Below, piece by piece: positions 8,925 to 16,348 of a stretch of DNA of 64,000 nucleotides (positions are counted from its first letter, which is position 1; the number at the start of each line of letters is the position of its first letter). Where the stretch lies: NCBI GenBank assembly GCA_040221095.1, contig JAVJVP010000016.1, forward strand, positions 310,001 through 374,000, given 5' to 3'. The translations under genes were made by a program, and so were the position numbers. Under the pieces are notes generated by a model that was not told the DNA's origin, did no database searches, and saw only the letters and a list, made by a program, of their open reading frames with translations. Origin of the DNA: UBA1479 sp040221095 (GTDB lineage Bacteria; Pseudomonadota; Alphaproteobacteria; Rhodospirillales; Casp-alpha2).

Positions 8925-9347
8925 ATGGCTAATTCAACAAAAATGCACGACATGGGCATGAAGTACCGGCGCGAGGTGCTGGGCGACGCTTATGTGGATA
9001 AGTCCATGGGCGGCGCCGACGATTTCAACCGCGGCTTCCAGGAATTCGTGACCGAATACTGCTGGGGTGGTAGCTGGGGCCGGGGAATCCTGTCCAAGCG
9101 CGACCGCTCGATCCTCAATCTGGGCATGCTCGCGGCCTTGAACCGGCCCCATGAATTCAAACTGCACTTCCGGGGCGCCATCACTAATGGACTGACCGTC
9201 GCCGATCTCCGTGAGATTTGCACCCAGGTCGCCATCTATTGCGGCATTCCCGCCGGCATCGAGGCCTTCCGCCTGGCCCGCGAGGTGTTCAACGAACAGG
9301 GCATCGACATTTCCAAGATCGACGTCAAAACCGATCTGGAGGACTAA
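8925..9347 (+). CDS. Carboxymuconolactone decarboxylase (CMD) family protein
   Basis: 140 aa, the size of PcaC-like proteins. The ATG at 8925 has GAGGGAG 11 bases upstream and begins just before the conserved region; the longer open frame starts in the promoter. The signature HFRGAITNGLTVADLREICT, then QVAIYCGIPAGIEAFR, matches the CMD/PcaC H-x-x-(G/A)-A-x-x-N-G-x-T block and the following helix. PcaC decarboxylates gamma-carboxymuconolactone in the protocatechuate branch of the beta-ketoadipate pathway, but many family members act on other substrates, and no other pca gene is visible here. Three bases after its stop begins the dehydrogenase gene, so the two form an operon under the 8878 operator. 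Confidence 0.85.
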   Translation: MANSTKMHDMGMKYRREVLGDAYVDKSMGGADDFNRGFQEFVTEYCWGGSWGRGILSKRDRSILNLGMLAALNRPHEFKLHFRGAITNGLTVADLREICTQVAIYCGIPAGIEAFRLAREVFNEQGIDISKIDVKTDLED

Positions 9348-9350
9348 CGC

Positions 9351-10235
9351 ATGGCCGATCAACGCACCTATGGTTTCATCGGCCTCGGCCAGATGGGCGG
9401 CCCCATGGCCGACAATATCGCCAAGGCGGGCCTGCCCGTTCATGTCTTCGACGCCGCCGGCACCAAGGACCGGGCCCATGAAAAGGCCATCGCCCACGAC
9501 AGCCTGGCCGGCGTGCTGGCCAATGCGGACACGGTGTTCCTGTCCCTGCCCGACGGCCCCATCTGCACATCGGTCGCCAAGGAGATCGTCCAGGTCAACG
9601 ACCGCAAGACCTCGGTCGTCGTTGATCTGTCGACCATCGGCCTGGCCGCCGCCCAGGACATCGACAAGATCTTCACGGACGCCGAGATCACTTATATTGA
9701 TGCCCCCGTGTCGGGCGGCCGCAAGGGCGCCATCGCCGGCACCATCGCGATCATGGGATCGGGGCCCAAGGACGTGTTCGACGCCCATATGGACGTGTTC
9801 AAGGCCTTCGCCAAGAACCCCTTCCATGTCGGTGAAAAGCCCGGTCAGGGCCAGGTCGTGAAAATGCTCAACAACTTCCTGTCGGCCACGGCGACAACCG
9901 CAACCACGGAAGCGGTGCTGTTCGGCCTGTCCCAAGGGGTCGAGATGAAGGCGATTCTCGACGTGGTCAACGTGTCCACGGGCATGAACACGGCGAGCCT
10001 CGACAAGTTCCCCAACCAGATCATGACCGAGAACTTCAACGCCGGCTTCTTCACCAAGCTGCTGGCCAAGGACGTGCGCCTGTTCCGCGAAAACTCGGAC
10101 AAGGCCGGCACGCCCAACGCCATCGCCACGCTGGTCTCGAAGATCTTCGACGGCTGCGAGAAGGACATGCCGGGCTCCGACTTCACCGTCGTCTACAAGT
10201 ACATCCGCGACGGCGGGGAAAAGAAGATCGGCTGA
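9351..10235 (+). CDS. NAD(P)-dependent oxidoreductase, 3-hydroxyisobutyrate dehydrogenase family
   Basis: 294 aa. The N-terminal Rossmann motif is FIGLGQMGGPMADN (residues 8-21). The substrate-binding motif reads DAPVSGGRKGAIAGT near residue 120, and the catalytic Lys lies in GQGQVVKMLNN near residue 170. This is the beta-hydroxyacid dehydrogenase family (3-hydroxyisobutyrate, tartronate semialdehyde, glyoxylate reductases). Members reversibly oxidise a beta-hydroxy acid to the semialdehyde. It is co-transcribed with the CMD gene 3 bp upstream and ends at a strong terminator shared with the convergent hydroxy-acid oxidase. The exact substrate is unknown. Confidence 0.9.
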   Translation: MADQRTYGFIGLGQMGGPMADNIAKAGLPVHVFDAAGTKDRAHEKAIAHDSLAGVLANADTVFLSLPDGPICTSVAKEIVQVNDRKTSVVVDLSTIGLAAAQDIDKIFTDAEITYIDAPVSGGRKGAIAGTIAIMGSGPKDVFDAHMDVFKAFAKNPFHVGEKPGQGQVVKMLNNFLSATATTATTEAVLFGLSQGVEMKAILDVVNVSTGMNTASLDKFPNQIMTENFNAGFFTKLLAKDVRLFRENSDKAGTPNAIATLVSKIFDGCEKDMPGSDFTVVYKYIRDGGEKKIG

Positions 10236-10270
10236 GCCAGCCCCCCTCCCGCTCCGGCGGTACATAAAGT

Positions 10271-10302
10271 AAAGGCCGGCCTCGGGAACGAGGCCGGCCT
10301 TT
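10271..10302. terminator. Bidirectional terminator between convergent genes
   Basis: A perfect 14-bp inverted repeat (AAAGGCCGGCCTCG with its complement) closes on a GGAA loop. T-rich flanks on both strands make it usable by the rightward dehydrogenase operon and by the leftward oxidase operon, which end 35 and 32 bases away. Confidence 0.85.
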
Positions 10303-10333
10303 TATATTGTGGAGTACGGTCCCGGACGCTTGC

Positions 10334-11440
10334 TCAGTAGCCTTCGTCGAGCAGCGGAAAGGCCGAGAACTGATGCGGCGGGTAGGCCGGGTATTCCTTG
10401 TGCACGTATTCGGGCCCAAGTTCGTCATAACCGGTGACGCCGGACAGCATGAGGGCGATCTGCACCTCGCGCTCCAGGATGTCCAGCATGCGGACCAGGG
10501 CGTCCTCGCCGCCGGCGGCCAGCGCCAGGGCCTGCAGGCGACCGAGACCGACCATGTCGGCCCCCAGGGCGATCGCCTTGACCACGTCCGTGCCGCGTGT
10601 GAAACCGCCGTCGACCCAGACCTTGGCCTTGCCGGCCACGGCGTCCACGCATTCCGGCAGTACGTCGAGAGAGCCGCGCCCATGGTCGAGCTGCCGCCCG
10701 CCGTGGTTGGACACATAGACCACGTCGACCCCATGTTCGACCGCCAGTTTCGAATCCTCGGCCGTGGCGATGCCCTTCAGAATGAACGGGATCTTGCAGA
10801 TCTTCTTGATACGGTCGACATCCGACCAGTCGAACTTGGCCTGATGGGTTTCGCCCACGGCGGCCTGCCGGCCGGCGGTGACGAAACGCTTGGACAGGTC
10901 GCGTTCGCGCCGGGAGTAGGCATCCAGGTCGATGGTCACGGCGAAGGCCTTGTAGCCCAGGTCCTGGGCCTGGCGGACCTTGTCGTCGACCCAGTCGCGG
11001 TCGCCGCGCACGTAAAGCTGAAACACGCGGCAGGCGTCCGGTGCGACCTTGGCCACCTCGTCCATGCCCGGCTCGCACACGCTGGACAGCATATGGGCGC
11101 AGCCGAAGCGGCCCGCGGCCTTGGCCGCCGTCGCGCCACCGCCGGCCGCGATCTGCTGCAGCGATCCGATGGGCGCCAGACACACCGGCAGCTTCAAGCG
11201 CATGCCGAAGATATCCTTGCCGGCGTCCATTTTCGACACGTCGCGCATGACGCGCGGGCGCAGGGCATAGGTCTCGATGGCCATGCGGTTGCGCTTGACC
11301 GTGGTTTCGGTCTCGGCGCCGCCGAACACATAGTCGAAGATGTTCTTGTTCAGGTTCTTCTTCGCTGCCTTGGCGAACTCATGCATCACCTGGAATTTTT
11401 CGATGACGGCGTCCGGCAGTTCTTTCGATTGATCAGTCAT
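10334..11440 (-). CDS. FMN-dependent alpha-hydroxy-acid oxidase/dehydrogenase (LldD-like)
   Basis: 368 aa, normal for the glycolate oxidase / L-lactate dehydrogenase / mandelate dehydrogenase family. Visible family marks: PVCLAPIGSLQQIA near residue 92, FQLYVRGDRDW near residue 145, and the active-site VSNHGGRQLDHG near residue 246 with the catalytic His and Arg, followed by DGGFTRGTDVVKAIALGAD for FMN phosphate binding. It oxidises a 2-hydroxy acid to a 2-oxo acid, passing electrons to oxygen or quinone. The start overlaps the end of the RraA gene by 8 bases, indicating translational coupling. Lactate, glycolate and mandelate specificity cannot be separated here. Confidence 0.9.
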   Translation of the reverse strand: MTDQSKELPDAVIEKFQVMHEFAKAAKKNLNKNIFDYVFGGAETETTVKRNRMAIETYALRPRVMRDVSKMDAGKDIFGMRLKLPVCLAPIGSLQQIAAGGGATAAKAAGRFGCAHMLSSVCEPGMDEVAKVAPDACRVFQLYVRGDRDWVDDKVRQAQDLGYKAFAVTIDLDAYSRRERDLSKRFVTAGRQAAVGETHQAKFDWSDVDRIKKICKIPFILKGIATAEDSKLAVEHGVDVVYVSNHGGRQLDHGRGSLDVLPECVDAVAGKAKVWVDGGFTRGTDVVKAIALGADMVGLGRLQALALAAGGEDALVRMLDILEREVQIALMLSGVTGYDELGPEYVHKEYPAYPPHQFSAFPLLDEGY

Positions 11441-11921
11441 GCAGTTTCTTCTCCGACACGATGACGCCGTCCTTGTCGGCGTACAGATATTCCCCGGGGC
11501 GAATGACGATGCCGCCGAAATTCAGATCGACGTCGCGCAGGCCGATGCCGTCCACGCGCGGACGCATGGGCGTCGCGGCGATGGCCTTGACGCCCAGGTT
11601 CAGATCGACGAACTCGTGCTGATCGCGGATGCAGCCGTTGTAGACCAGCCCTTCCCAGCCATGCTGCTCGGCCTCGGCGGCGATATTGCCGCCGGTCAGG
11701 GCGCGGCGGCGCGAGGCGCGGCCGTCGACGACCAGAACCCGCCCCTTGCCGCCCTCGGCCAGGATTTCGCGGATTCCCTGGTTATCCTCAAAGGTCGAAA
11801 ATGTCGTGACCTGGCCGTGGAAATGGCTGCGCTTGGCGAAATCGATGAACGTCATCTGACAGACGCGGACGTCCGGGTGGTCGTCGCACAGGTCCGCCGT
11901 ATATAGCGGCTTGTCGCTCAT
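11433..11921 (-). CDS. rraA: RraA family protein
   Basis: 162 aa, the same length as E. coli RraA. The ATG at 11919-11921 follows GGAGGAC; the longer open frame runs through the intergenic region and is rejected. The block GGNIAAEAEQHGWEGLVYNG followed by CIRD carries the Arg-Asp pair of the family, and NFGGIVIRPGEYLYADKDG matches the RraA C-terminal motif. RraA in E. coli binds RNase E and lowers its activity, while close relatives are class II 4-hydroxy-4-methyl-2-oxoglutarate/4-carboxy-4-hydroxy-2-oxoadipate aldolases. Coupling to a hydroxy-acid oxidase favours a metabolic (aldolase) role here; this is inference. Confidence 0.8.
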   Translation of the reverse strand: MSDKPLYTADLCDDHPDVRVCQMTFIDFAKRSHFHGQVTTFSTFEDNQGIREILAEGGKGRVLVVDGRASRRRALTGGNIAAEAEQHGWEGLVYNGCIRDQHEFVDLNLGVKAIAATPMRPRVDGIGLRDVDLNFGGIVIRPGEYLYADKDGVIVSEKKLHD

Positions 11922-11985
11922 GTTTGGGAGTCCTCCGGATGGAATGGTGTTCTTGTTGCTTGTGTTATGGCGCGCATATTGGGAA

Positions 11986-11997
11986 ATTGTACACAAT
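11986..11997. promoter_or_regulatory. Candidate GntR-type operator between rraA and the ABM gene
   Basis: ATTGTACACAAT, 11 of 12 bases identical to the perfect palindrome at 19584. It sits in the 144-bp divergent gap, 65 bases from the leftward RraA-oxidase start and 69 from the rightward monooxygenase start, so one bound regulator could control both transcripts. Confidence 0.45.
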
Positions 11998-12065
11998 CTG
12001 TCACCCACTAAAGGGGGACATTGATCCATTTTCTCAATCAACAACCCCAGGGAGGATTCCACGAC

Positions 12066-12362
12066 ATGGCTTCGAAATTCGCCATCATCGTCACCATCAA
12101 ATGCAAGCCCGGCAAGGGCAAGGACTTCATGCCGATCATCATGGAGAACGCCGTCGCCGCCATGCGGGACGAACCCAATTGCCACGAATTCCGCGTCATG
12201 ACCGCCAAGGACGATCCGGACACCTTCTTCTTCTATGAGGTCTATACCAACGAGGCGGCCCTGGATTCCCACCGCCAGGAACCCCACTACCTGAAATTCC
12301 GCGACGCCGGCGCCGATCTGATCGCCGACCGCCACATCGAAATGACGACGGTGCATATCTGA
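12066..12362 (+). CDS. Antibiotic biosynthesis monooxygenase (ABM) domain protein, putative quinol monooxygenase
   Basis: 98 aa, a single ABM (dimeric alpha-beta barrel) domain. The ATG at 12066 has AGGGAGG upstream; the in-frame ATG at 12021 lies in the leader and lacks a site. The family pattern is visible: AIIVTIKCKPGKGKDF at the first strand, NCHEFRVM in the middle, then FFFYEVYTNEAALDSH with the conserved E-x-Y and the His of the HxxxPHY-type segment (EPHYLKF). Relatives such as YgiN oxidise quinols without cofactors, or act as accessory enzymes for reactive intermediates. It is divergent from the RraA-oxidase pair, with a shared operator-like palindrome. Confidence 0.85.
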   Translation: MASKFAIIVTIKCKPGKGKDFMPIIMENAVAAMRDEPNCHEFRVMTAKDDPDTFFFYEVYTNEAALDSHRQEPHYLKFRDAGADLIADRHIEMTTVHI

Positions 12363-12391
12363 CGCGCCCGCCTTCGCCTCGCCGAAATGGG

Positions 12392-12422
12392 AAAAAGGGT
12401 CTGCCTTGCAGGCCCTTTTTTT
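12392..12422 (+). terminator. Rho-independent terminator after the ABM gene
   Basis: Stem AAAAAGGGTCTGC pairs with GCAGGCCCTTTTT (one G-T pair) around a CTT loop and continues into a T run. It lies 30 bases after the stop codon of the ABM gene. Confidence 0.85.
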
Positions 12423-12611
12423 CTGTTTATACCTCGGCAAACCGCCCTTCCCGGCGCATGCGATCAGGGGGCAATTGGCATGCTCCTTGCTTCATTACCG
12501 CACAACCCGTTATGCATGCTTCTACCGGGGAGGAGAAAAGCCATTTTAGCGCCGTCATCGACTTACAAGTTCATTCATCACCAGATAGACGTTTCCGAAC
12601 TGGGAGGCCCC

Positions 12612-13076
12612 ATGTTCGCGCCGGTTTTGCGCGTATGGAACGACTTGCGGAAACACGAAGCCTTCGCCCCTGCATGGTCCGTCGCGGACCTGTTGAAATT
12701 TCCGGTCAGCGCAATTCCCTATTTTACGGTCGCCGAATCCTCTGGCTCACCACGCACGTTCATCTATCGGTTTTGGGGCACCGGGCATGTCGACGTGAAG
12801 GGCATCGACTACACCGGCCGCGCGCCTGTCGAACACGAGCCTGAAGAGCATGGCAGCGCCATCGACCGGGAATTCCACATGGTCGCGGACCAACGCCGGG
12901 CGCTTGCCTTCGTCCATGACCTGCGGCCGCAGGCAGACCTGACATCCCTGTTTCAGGAATGCCTGCGCCTGCCTTTTTCAAATGACGGTGAAACGGTCAC
13001 CCATGTCGTTTCCTATTCCGACTGGCAGACTGAGAACGAAAAATGGAAACGGTTCTTCAAAACTGACGGAACGTGA
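12612..13076 (+). CDS. PAS-like domain protein
   Basis: 154 aa. The open frame extends left to 12387, but that stretch contains the terminator of the preceding gene, so the ATG at 12612 with GGGAGG 5 bases before it is taken. The sequence has the layout of the small alphaproteobacterial PAS proteins: an N-terminal helix with VWNDLRKHE, a linker with two prolines, then FIYRFWGTGHVDVKGIDYTGR (the usual Y-R-x-x-G-T-x-x-x...D-x-T-G-R pattern) and a helical C-terminus. The ligand is unknown, and no output domain is present. It stands alone, convergent with the MFS gene 17 bp away. Confidence 0.6.
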   Translation: MFAPVLRVWNDLRKHEAFAPAWSVADLLKFPVSAIPYFTVAESSGSPRTFIYRFWGTGHVDVKGIDYTGRAPVEHEPEEHGSAIDREFHMVADQRRALAFVHDLRPQADLTSLFQECLRLPFSNDGETVTHVVSYSDWQTENEKWKRFFKTDGT

Positions 13077-13093
13077 CGGCAGGCGACGCGCCG

Positions 13094-14338
13094 TCATCTC
13101 CCGTACGTACGCCGCCGGGGCCCCGTCTTCACCAAAACATAGATCACCGCCGTCCCGGCGGCGACACAGCCCGCCGTGACAAGCCAGCCGCTGGTGAACC
13201 CGCCGAAATGGTCGACGGCATAGCCGAACACCACCGGCGCCAGGGTCGCGCAGCCATGGGTCCACAGCATGTTGTAGCCGACGGCGGAGCCCGCCAGATG
13301 CGGATCGACCATTTCCACCTGGATCGCCTGCGCCACGGGCGCGAAGGACGCGATGGTCAGGCCCAGACACAACGCCAAGCCGAACCCCATGACCATGCCC
13401 CAGGGCTCCGCCACCAGAGGCATCATCGCCAGAAACCCGATCGCCGCCGTGCAGATGACCATCATGGTGACGATGCGCCGGCCGCCGAAGGCCTTGTCGG
13501 AAATGGTGCCCCAGCCGATGCGCCCGAAGAAACTGGCCGCCTGGGCCACGGCCATGGCCGTGGACGAGGTTTTCTGGCTCATGCGCGCGGCTTCGGTCAG
13601 GAATAGCGTCAAAAAGGCGAAGAAGTTGGTCTGCCCCATGTTGATGACGCCGCCGCCGACGGCAAAGGCGTTGACGCGGCCGTCGCGGACAACGGCGGCG
13701 ATGTTCTTGCCGGCCCCTTCGCCCTTGGTCGATACGGGGATCAGCGTGAAACAGGCGAGGCCGTTCACCGTGATGATCGCCGCCACCCCCAGCATCAGCA
13801 CCTGCCAGTCGTGGCTGGCCGCAAGGAAGCCGCAGGCGGCGCCGATCATCCCGCCGACCGGCACGCCGACCTGCTTGATGCCCATGGCCGCCCCGCGCCT
13901 ATGGGCGGGAAACCATTCGAACACGCCCTTGGCCGTCGACGGGTTGAGCATGGAATAGCCGACGCCCATGAGTGCGGCCGCGGCCATGCAGATATCGAAC
14001 GTGGCCGCCTGACTGATCAGAACGGCGGCCAACGCCATGATCGCGTGACCGATGACCAGGCTCCAGCCCACGCCCAGGCGATCCGTCACCCCGCCCGCCG
14101 GCACGGACCAGATCGCCTGCCCCCCGTAATAGCAGGACACGAACAGGCCGAACTGTGTTGCCGAAAGCCCGAACGCGGCCGAGATCACCGGCGCCATGGA
14201 TAATACGGCGACGCTGTTGGACGTCCCCGCGGCATGGGCACCGACCAGAATGGGCAGGCGCGTCTTCCACGGGTTTTTGCCGCTCGTGTCAGGCGGCGGC
14301 GGCGGCGGCGCGCCGGTCAGGTCGGCGTTATCGGGCAT
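13094..14338 (-). CDS. Major facilitator superfamily transporter
   Basis: 414 aa with about 12 predicted membrane spans and a Pro/Gly-rich cytoplasmic N-terminus of roughly 25 residues. The first spans carry SATQFGLFVSCYYGGQ, and the MFS loop 2-3 motif is present in the form GGVTDRLGVGWSLV. A second half begins near residue 225 with SQKTSSTAMAVAQAASFFGR-type spans and the loop 8-9 motif GRIGWGTISDKAFGGRR. It is an inner-membrane secondary transporter; sequence alone does not name the substrate. It lies 44 bp from the phosphodiesterase-type hydrolase on the same strand and may share its transcript. Confidence 0.88.
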   Translation of the reverse strand: MPDNADLTGAPPPPPPDTSGKNPWKTRLPILVGAHAAGTSNSVAVLSMAPVISAAFGLSATQFGLFVSCYYGGQAIWSVPAGGVTDRLGVGWSLVIGHAIMALAAVLISQAATFDICMAAAALMGVGYSMLNPSTAKGVFEWFPAHRRGAAMGIKQVGVPVGGMIGAACGFLAASHDWQVLMLGVAAIITVNGLACFTLIPVSTKGEGAGKNIAAVVRDGRVNAFAVGGGVINMGQTNFFAFLTLFLTEAARMSQKTSSTAMAVAQAASFFGRIGWGTISDKAFGGRRIVTMMVICTAAIGFLAMMPLVAEPWGMVMGFGLALCLGLTIASFAPVAQAIQVEMVDPHLAGSAVGYNMLWTHGCATLAPVVFGYAVDHFGGFTSGWLVTAGCVAAGTAVIYVLVKTGPRRRTYGR

Positions 14339-14382
14339 TGAGGGGTCCGGTCCGTCGGTTGTTTGGGCGCGGGGAAAACCGT

Positions 14383-15651
14383 TCAGGGCAGCGGCGCGCC
14401 ATCCATATCATGATGCTGAAGATCCAGGTGGCGCAGGATCGTCGGCGCCAGATCGACCGTGCTGGTCGGGTCGCCGCTTTCCGTGCCGCCCGGGTAGAGC
14501 GGCCCCCGTGCCATGGCGAAGGGGCTTTGTTCATAAGTGCCCAGGCCGCCATGCTGGCCACAGCCCTGGTTGTTGGAAATCTTCAGCGTGCCCTGAAAGG
14601 CGACGGAGCCGCCCTTGACCCCGAATTCGTTCGCCGCGTCGGTCACCTTGCCGGTCACCGCGATGCGCGGCACGCCCTCGCCCACCGGCATGCCCAATTT
14701 CGCCAGGTCGGCACCGTGGACGACGCCGCCGACCGCCGGATGCGCCATCAGGAAGGCGACGATCGCCCCTTCCCGCTCCATGGCCTCGGGCGCCAGATAG
14801 ATCGTCACCGACGTGCCCTGGGGGGCGATGGCGACCTCGCGGCTGTCCGGCCCGTCCTTCAGGCCGGCCGCGACCAGCACCTCGTCCATATCCACGATCT
14901 CGGTCGTCGTCTCATGGCCGTGGTCGGAGCCCACCAGCAGCAGGATGTTTTCCCCCGTCGGGTCCAATTCCTCGACGCGCGCGGCGATGCGCCCGGCGTT
15001 GGCGTCGGCGGCGGCGATGACCGCCAGATGTTCGGGCGACCCCAGCTTCACCGCGTGCTGGGTATGGTCGGGCTCGCACTGCCAGATCAGGGCATAGTCC
15101 GGCCCGCCGGGGATCAGCACCTCCTCCAGGAACCGGTCCGTCAGAACCGTGTCGCCGGCCGCCGTATGTTCGATGCCCAACGGGTCCAGCACCGCGCGGC
15201 CGGGGCCTTGCGAGAACGAGCGATGATAAATGAAGCCGTGGCCGTCCGGGTCGTGGAACATGGCCGCCCCCGGCGACACGTTGGAATAGACCACCGCCCG
15301 GCCGCCGGTACCCGTTACCCGTTCGGACAGGGTCGGCATGGTCAGGGTCCGCCCCCGCGCCTTTTCCAGGCGGTCGCGGAACCCCGGGGGGCCGACGCTC
15401 AAGACCTCGAACCGGCCGTCCTCTTCCAGGGCCATGGCGTTGCCTTCCAGGCCGTGACGGGCCGGATAACAGCCGGTGGCAAGCGACGCCGCATTGGTCC
15501 GCGTGGTCGAGGGAAAGACGCTGCGGTGATTGGCGAAGGTGCGGAACCGCGCCTTCAGCCGCCACAGGTTGGGGGTCCATTCGGGAGTGATCATGTCGGC
15601 CCGCATGCCGTCGCAGATCACGACAACCGCGCGTTTGGTGGTGGTGGTCAT
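14383..15651 (-). CDS. Alkaline phosphatase superfamily hydrolase (nucleotide pyrophosphatase/phosphodiesterase type)
   Basis: 422 aa. The ATG at 15649-15651 directly precedes the first strand; upstream in-frame sequence runs through the repeat element and is rejected. The metal-binding residues of the family are visible: CDGMRAD near residue 15, the nucleophile Thr in PSTTRTNAAS near residue 50, CEPDHTQH near residue 215, and GSDHGHE near residue 262. This is the two-zinc site of NPP-type phosphodiesterases and related phosphonoacetate hydrolases. No signal peptide is seen, so it is likely cytoplasmic. It precedes the MFS transporter on the minus strand, suggesting use of an imported phospho-compound. 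Confidence 0.85.
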   Translation of the reverse strand: MTTTTKRAVVVICDGMRADMITPEWTPNLWRLKARFRTFANHRSVFPSTTRTNAASLATGCYPARHGLEGNAMALEEDGRFEVLSVGPPGFRDRLEKARGRTLTMPTLSERVTGTGGRAVVYSNVSPGAAMFHDPDGHGFIYHRSFSQGPGRAVLDPLGIEHTAAGDTVLTDRFLEEVLIPGGPDYALIWQCEPDHTQHAVKLGSPEHLAVIAAADANAGRIAARVEELDPTGENILLLVGSDHGHETTTEIVDMDEVLVAAGLKDGPDSREVAIAPQGTSVTIYLAPEAMEREGAIVAFLMAHPAVGGVVHGADLAKLGMPVGEGVPRIAVTGKVTDAANEFGVKGGSVAFQGTLKISNNQGCGQHGGLGTYEQSPFAMARGPLYPGGTESGDPTSTVDLAPTILRHLDLQHHDMDGAPLP

Positions 15652-15702
15652 TATCGTTCTGTTCCGTGATGCCCGAGTTTGACCCGGAGGTTTCAAGGGA
15701 AG

Positions 15703-15858
15703 GGAACCACAGAGACGGTGAGACCGTGAGAAGAAAGATTGGATTCCCGCCTTCGCGGGAATGACTGGATGAGCGCGTAAACCAAGCGTCATCCCCGCGA
15801 AGGCGGGGATCCAGAAATCCTCAACGTTCTTCTCACTGCCTCACCGTCTCTGTGGTCC
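15703..15858. repeat. Large imperfect palindrome with nested REP-like arms
   Basis: The left arm starts GGAACCACAGAGACGGTGAG and the right arm ends with nearly its reverse complement (CTCACCGTCTCTGTGGTCC). Inside each arm lies a REP-like unit, ATTCCCGCCTTCGCGGGAAT at about 15742-15762 and its partner CATCCCCGCGAAGGCGGGGATCC at about 15790-15812. The two units face each other across about 25 bases. The CCCCGCGAAGGCGGGGAT unit resembles dispersed palindromic repeats common in many proteobacterial intergenic regions. The element fills the 219-bp gap between two leftward genes. Confidence 0.8.
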
Positions 15859-15870
15859 AAATTAAAATTC

Positions 15871-16239
15871 TCAGCGCGCCGCCGTCACCATGATCTCGAC
15901 TTTCCAGTCGGGCGAGGCCAGGGCCGCCTGCACGCAGGCGCGCACGGGCGTCGCCTTGGGGTCGACCCAGGCGTCCCAGACCTCGTTCATTTCGGCGAAA
16001 CAGGCCATGTCGCTGAGCCAGATCTGGGCCTGCAGAATCCGCGACTTGTCCGTGCCCATCTCGGCCAGATAGGCATCGATGTTGCCGAGGATTTCCCGCG
16101 TCTGGTCCGCGACGCTGGCGCCCCGGGCATCGCCCGTCGCGACCTGCCCGGCCAGATAGACCGTATCGGCGGTGGCCGCGATCTGGCTCATGCGCGCACT
16201 GGCGTGGCGGCGTTCGATGTCGTTCCGTTGAATGGTCAT
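15871..16239 (-). CDS. RidA family protein (Rid/YjgF/UK114)
   Basis: 122 aa. The ATG at 16237-16239 follows GGGAGGC; an in-frame ATG 15 codons upstream is not supported. It carries the RidA pattern: a YLAGQVATGDARGAS segment near residue 32, QTREILGNIDAYLAEMG, and the final CVQAALASPDWKVEIMVTA with the conserved Arg just before (PVRACVQAALA). The Arg that binds the substrate carboxylate in active RidA proteins is present. Family members deaminate reactive enamine/imine intermediates from PLP enzymes, though several subgroups have other roles. It is not clearly part of an operon. Confidence 0.88.
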   Translation of the reverse strand: MTIQRNDIERRHASARMSQIAATADTVYLAGQVATGDARGASVADQTREILGNIDAYLAEMGTDKSRILQAQIWLSDMACFAEMNEVWDAWVDPKATPVRACVQAALASPDWKVEIMVTAAR

Positions 16240-16348
16240 GGGGTGCCTCCCTGCACCTATTGTCCCGATCGGCCTTGCCGGCACTTCGTTGCCGCCAAGG
16301 ATACGCCGATCCGATGACCCTTCAAAGCGAGCTTAGCTAAAGGCAGGC

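Noticed and set aside
12387..12611. N-terminal extension of the PAS-like protein
   Set aside because: It would translate through the terminator of the ABM gene and has no ribosome site; the start at 12612 has one.
15636..15648. GGT repeat run as a microsatellite
   Set aside because: It encodes the TTTT at the start of the phosphodiesterase-type hydrolase and is too short to be notable.
15742..15812. CRISPR-like repeat pair
   Set aside because: Only two facing units with a 25-base spacer; they are halves of a palindrome, not direct repeats.
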